This document shows positions 62,533 to 64,000 of a stretch of DNA of 64,000 nucleotides, in pieces; positions within the stretch are counted from its first letter, which is position 1; each line of letters begins with the position of its first letter. The notes beneath the pieces were generated by a model, which was not told the DNA's origin, searched no databases, and saw only the letters and a list, made by a program, of their open reading frames with translations. Source of the stretch: UBA8941 sp963780545 (GTDB taxonomy: Archaea; Thermoproteota; Bathyarchaeia; TCS64); NCBI GenBank assembly GCA_963780545.1, contig CAWACK010000022.1:4620-68619 (forward strand), in the 5' to 3' direction. A program made the translations under genes and the position numbers.

Positions 62533-62619
62533 CACGCGCGTCATAGGCTTTCTGGGGAACCGCTCGTAAAACACTCATATTCGATTGTAATCCCTGAGAG
62601 ACGTTTCTTAGGCGCGCGC
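62533..62619. repeat. Tracts and GCTTTCTGGGGAA motif
   Basis: CACGCGCGT (62533-62541) and GCGCGCGC (62612-62619). Between them lies GGCTTTCTGGGGAA (62547-62560), also found at 48398-48411 beside an IS-end remnant. This points to another shared scrap. Confidence 0.6.
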
Positions 62620-62694
62620 TCCTCAGGGAGACATGACAACTCAGCGCCCGCAACCATTATATGACACCAGTATGAAAGTTATACTGACCGAAGA

Positions 62695-62964
62695 TTGGGA
62701 GAGGAGCCTGAGATCGCAGTAGTTGGGACTAAGGGCCAGATAGTCATCCCTCAGCAGATCCGCGACGACCTGAATATCAAACCCAAGACAAAACTAGCCC
62801 TCTACCAGAGAGGCGACAAGATAGTCGTGACAAAACTTGAGATACCTCCCCTTACAGAGAACCTTAAAGAGCTCTTTAAAGCCTGTAGACGAGAGCACTT
62901 ACGGGGAAAAGAGAAAGCCTACAGAACGGGAGATAATGAGAGAGATCCAGGAGCACCGCGCTAA
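62695..62964 (+). CDS. AbrB-type antitoxin
   Basis: 89 aa from TTG. EIAVVGTKGQIVIPQQIRDD, then LNIKPKTKLALYQRGDKIVV, is the AbrB fold. The C-terminal ERDPGAPR reads oddly and may have shifted frame before its native end. It precedes the toxin gene by 18 bp. TATA-like TTATATGA is about 35 bp upstream. Confidence 0.75.
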   Translation: MGEEPEIAVVGTKGQIVIPQQIRDDLNIKPKTKLALYQRGDKIVVTKLEIPPLTENLKELFKACRREHLRGKEKAYRTGDNERDPGAPR

Positions 62965-62982
62965 CAAGCAGAAAAAGGGCGC

Positions 62983-63389
62983 ATGAGATTGCGCGTCGTG
63001 CTCGACTCCAACGTCCTCGTCTCCGCTTTGCTCGGTCAAGGTGGACCGAGGCGCCTCCTGCTCCATTTGTCGAGAGAACATGTGATTGTCTCCTCAGTGC
63101 AGATGCTTGCGGAGCTTGAGGATGTCTTGCATAGGGACAAGTTTCAGTTAACTGAGGTCAAATCAAGGATTACATATCATTAATCATATCAGGGTCAACC
63201 GTGCTGGAAATTGCTGATTATCCGAGGGTCATAAAAGCGGACCCTGCTGACGATGTGGTTCTCGCTTCTGCGCTTGAAGGGGAAGCTGACTATATAGTAA
63301 CGGGCGACAGGCATCTTCTTTTCTTAAGGGAGTACCATAAGACGAAGATCGTAACCGTGAAGCAGATGCTTGCTCTTATCGAGAACTAA
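62983..63389 (+). pseudogene. PIN-family toxin (COG1569-type) with one frameshift
   Basis: ATG 62983: RLRVVLDSNVLVSALLGQGG (first Asp) to LEDVLHRDKFQLTEVKSR. A shift near 63165 gives DYISLIISGSTVLEIADYPR and the second catalytic Asp in KADPADDVVLASAL, then VTGDRHLLFLREY. One indel separates it from a complete toxin of about 135 aa. Confidence 0.75.
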
Positions 63390-63437
63390 ACTACGCACAC
63401 GAGACCAGGGAAAGGCGCCAATGTGCGTAGGCAACCT

Positions 63438-63448
63438 TGCGCGCACGC
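63438..63448. repeat. Alternating TGCGCGCACGC tract cutting an antitoxin
   Basis: Lies directly before the surviving antitoxin tail of the last toxin gene. Confidence 0.75.
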
Positions 63449-63487
63449 TTGAGGAGGCCGCCGAAGCTGACATACTCAGACGCACCT
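63449..63487 (+). pseudogene. C-terminal tail of a lost antitoxin
   Basis: The frame reads LEEAAEADILRRT, then TAA, overlapping the start of the downstream toxin, as antitoxin tails do in this window. Everything upstream is missing. The preceding bases are the tract TGCGCGCACGC. Confidence 0.6.
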
Positions 63488-63919
63488 AACGCCGCTCTCC
63501 TGGACTCCAACGTCTTCCTCAGCTACCTCAAGAACGACAACCTGGCGGACAACGCCGAATCGGTAATCCAAGCCACACTCGACGGGAGACTCAAGGCCCA
63601 CGTCTCCAGCGCCCTCTACGACGACGTCATAACCGCGCTGAGGTCGAAGAACATCCCAATCGTCGACATCAAAACCGCCATACGCGGAATCGCCTCAATC
63701 CCCCACACGCCTCTACCAATCAACCCAACCATAGCGCTGACGGCCCTCGAACTCTACGAGACGTACGGCGGGTCAAGGAGGCTCCACTACTTCGACTCCA
63801 TCCATGTGGCGACTTCAATCCACCACAAGATACCCATACTGACAGGTGACTCCTACATAGTCGACAACCACCTCAGCCTCAACGTAGACGCAGTAGACCT
63901 TAAACAAGTCAAATGGTAA
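63467..63919 (+). CDS. vapC: VapC-type PIN-domain toxin, probable CTG start
   Basis: The toxin proper begins LTYSDAPNAALLDSNVFLSY. CTG 63467 is the natural start, and a TTG at 63437 would read through the tract. Catalytic positions: Asp in LLDSNVFLSY, Glu in TALELYETYG, Asp in YFDSIHVATS and Asp in LTGDSYIVD. About 150 aa and intact, while its antitoxin is reduced to a tail. A scrap of a close relative is at 58600-58678. Confidence 0.8.
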   Translation: MTYSDAPNAALLDSNVFLSYLKNDNLADNAESVIQATLDGRLKAHVSSALYDDVITALRSKNIPIVDIKTAIRGIASIPHTPLPINPTIALTALELYETYGGSRRLHYFDSIHVATSIHHKIPILTGDSYIVDNHLSLNVDAVDLKQVKW

Positions 63920-63978
63920 ACAAACCCACATCACGCGAACACACATGCGAAGAAATAGCCTCCAAGTGCGCTTGTATT

Positions 63979-63990
63979 TCGCGCGCGCAT
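63979..63990. repeat. Alternating TCGCGCGCGCAT tract
   Basis: Ten bases from the window's right edge, closing the last toxin module. Confidence 0.7.
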
Positions 63991-64000
63991 CATTTGATTA

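Noticed and set aside
1..64000. CRISPR array or phage-type direct repeats
   Set aside because: No evenly spaced short direct repeats with unique spacers. The only regular repeats are the coding repeats of the surface protein at 32.5-34.7 kb.
1..64000. CG tracts as simple proximity-ligation or restriction-site junctions
   Set aside because: At several breakpoints the intact relative has no GCGC site (28.22, 56.10, 27.90 kb), and tract lengths and variants differ. An assembly origin still needs read-level exclusion.
1..64000. Integron-like attC array
   Set aside because: Cargo is similar, but no paired inverted-repeat attC cores, no common orientation and no tyrosine integrase gene were seen.
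1..64000. tRNA or rRNA genes
   Set aside because: No cloverleaf-like GGTTCRANYCC core with matching stems and no rRNA-like conserved stretches were noticed. A covariance search could still find one.

Overview
The window looks archaeal, probably from the Thermoproteota/Bathyarchaeia side. The grounds are family content: a PIG-V-like mannosyltransferase, a DUF996 membrane protein, a TIGR04076 protein, a PRC-barrel protein, a HTH_45-type winged helix, a DUF4143 ATPase, many VapBC pairs and IS200/IS605 TnpB remnants. A/T-rich TATA-like boxes 25-35 nt before genes and many GTG, TTG and apparently CTG starts agree. I found no rRNA, tRNA or CRISPR array. The lineage is an inference.

Layout: 0-3 kb holds an Ntn-hydrolase entering from the left edge, small proteins, and a chimera of an S1C protease fragment with a HTH gene fragment. 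3-6 kb holds a GT2 glycosyltransferase convergent with a 516-aa flippase. 6-16 kb holds small membrane proteins, IS debris, PRC-barrel, AroM, a VapBC pair, TfoX-like, MFS and an M24 protein. 16-22 kb is the cleanest stretch: a VOC protein, an unknown 296-aa protein, then a co-directional set of B12-type radical SAM protein, PIG-V-like mannosyltransferase and egghead-like GT2. 22-29 kb holds VapBC pairs, a desuccinylase/aspartoacylase, a HAD phosphatase and a 1.3-kb DDE insertion sequence. 29-45 kb is a surface region: three related GNAT genes, a repeat-rich secreted GH5 protein of about 5.4 kb, two more flippases and a secreted propeller-like protein. 45-49 kb holds a VOC protein, an intact S1C/PDZ protease and small regulators. 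49-54.8 kb is a block of unfamiliar genes: a coiled-coil protein, a helical partner, two small proteins, an AAA+ ATPase and a divergent winged-helix regulator. 54.8-64 kb is mostly toxin-antitoxin modules and debris, with a DUF4143 ATPase and a DUF996 protein.

The most unusual signal is a family of short, G+C-rich, alternating purine-pyrimidine tracts (GCGCGCGC, with GT/AC steps), dozens of them, nearly all between genes. Wherever I could compare a truncated gene with an intact relative inside the window, homology stops at such a tract. Examples are the GNAT fragment at 27.9 kb, the flippase fragment at 55.8 kb (both ends), the DUF996 5' copy at 56.1 kb and the protease fragment at 2.3-2.9 kb. 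Most complete VapBC modules are also enclosed by tracts. The region reads as intact modules and gene scraps joined through (CG)n-like seams. Whether the tracts are recombination sites, break-repair scars or an assembly artefact cannot be settled from sequence alone.

Many genes carry single frameshifts (AroM, an AbrB antitoxin, two VapC, a flippase, the repeat protein, the coiled-coil protein). This suggests indel errors in the consensus as well as real decay.
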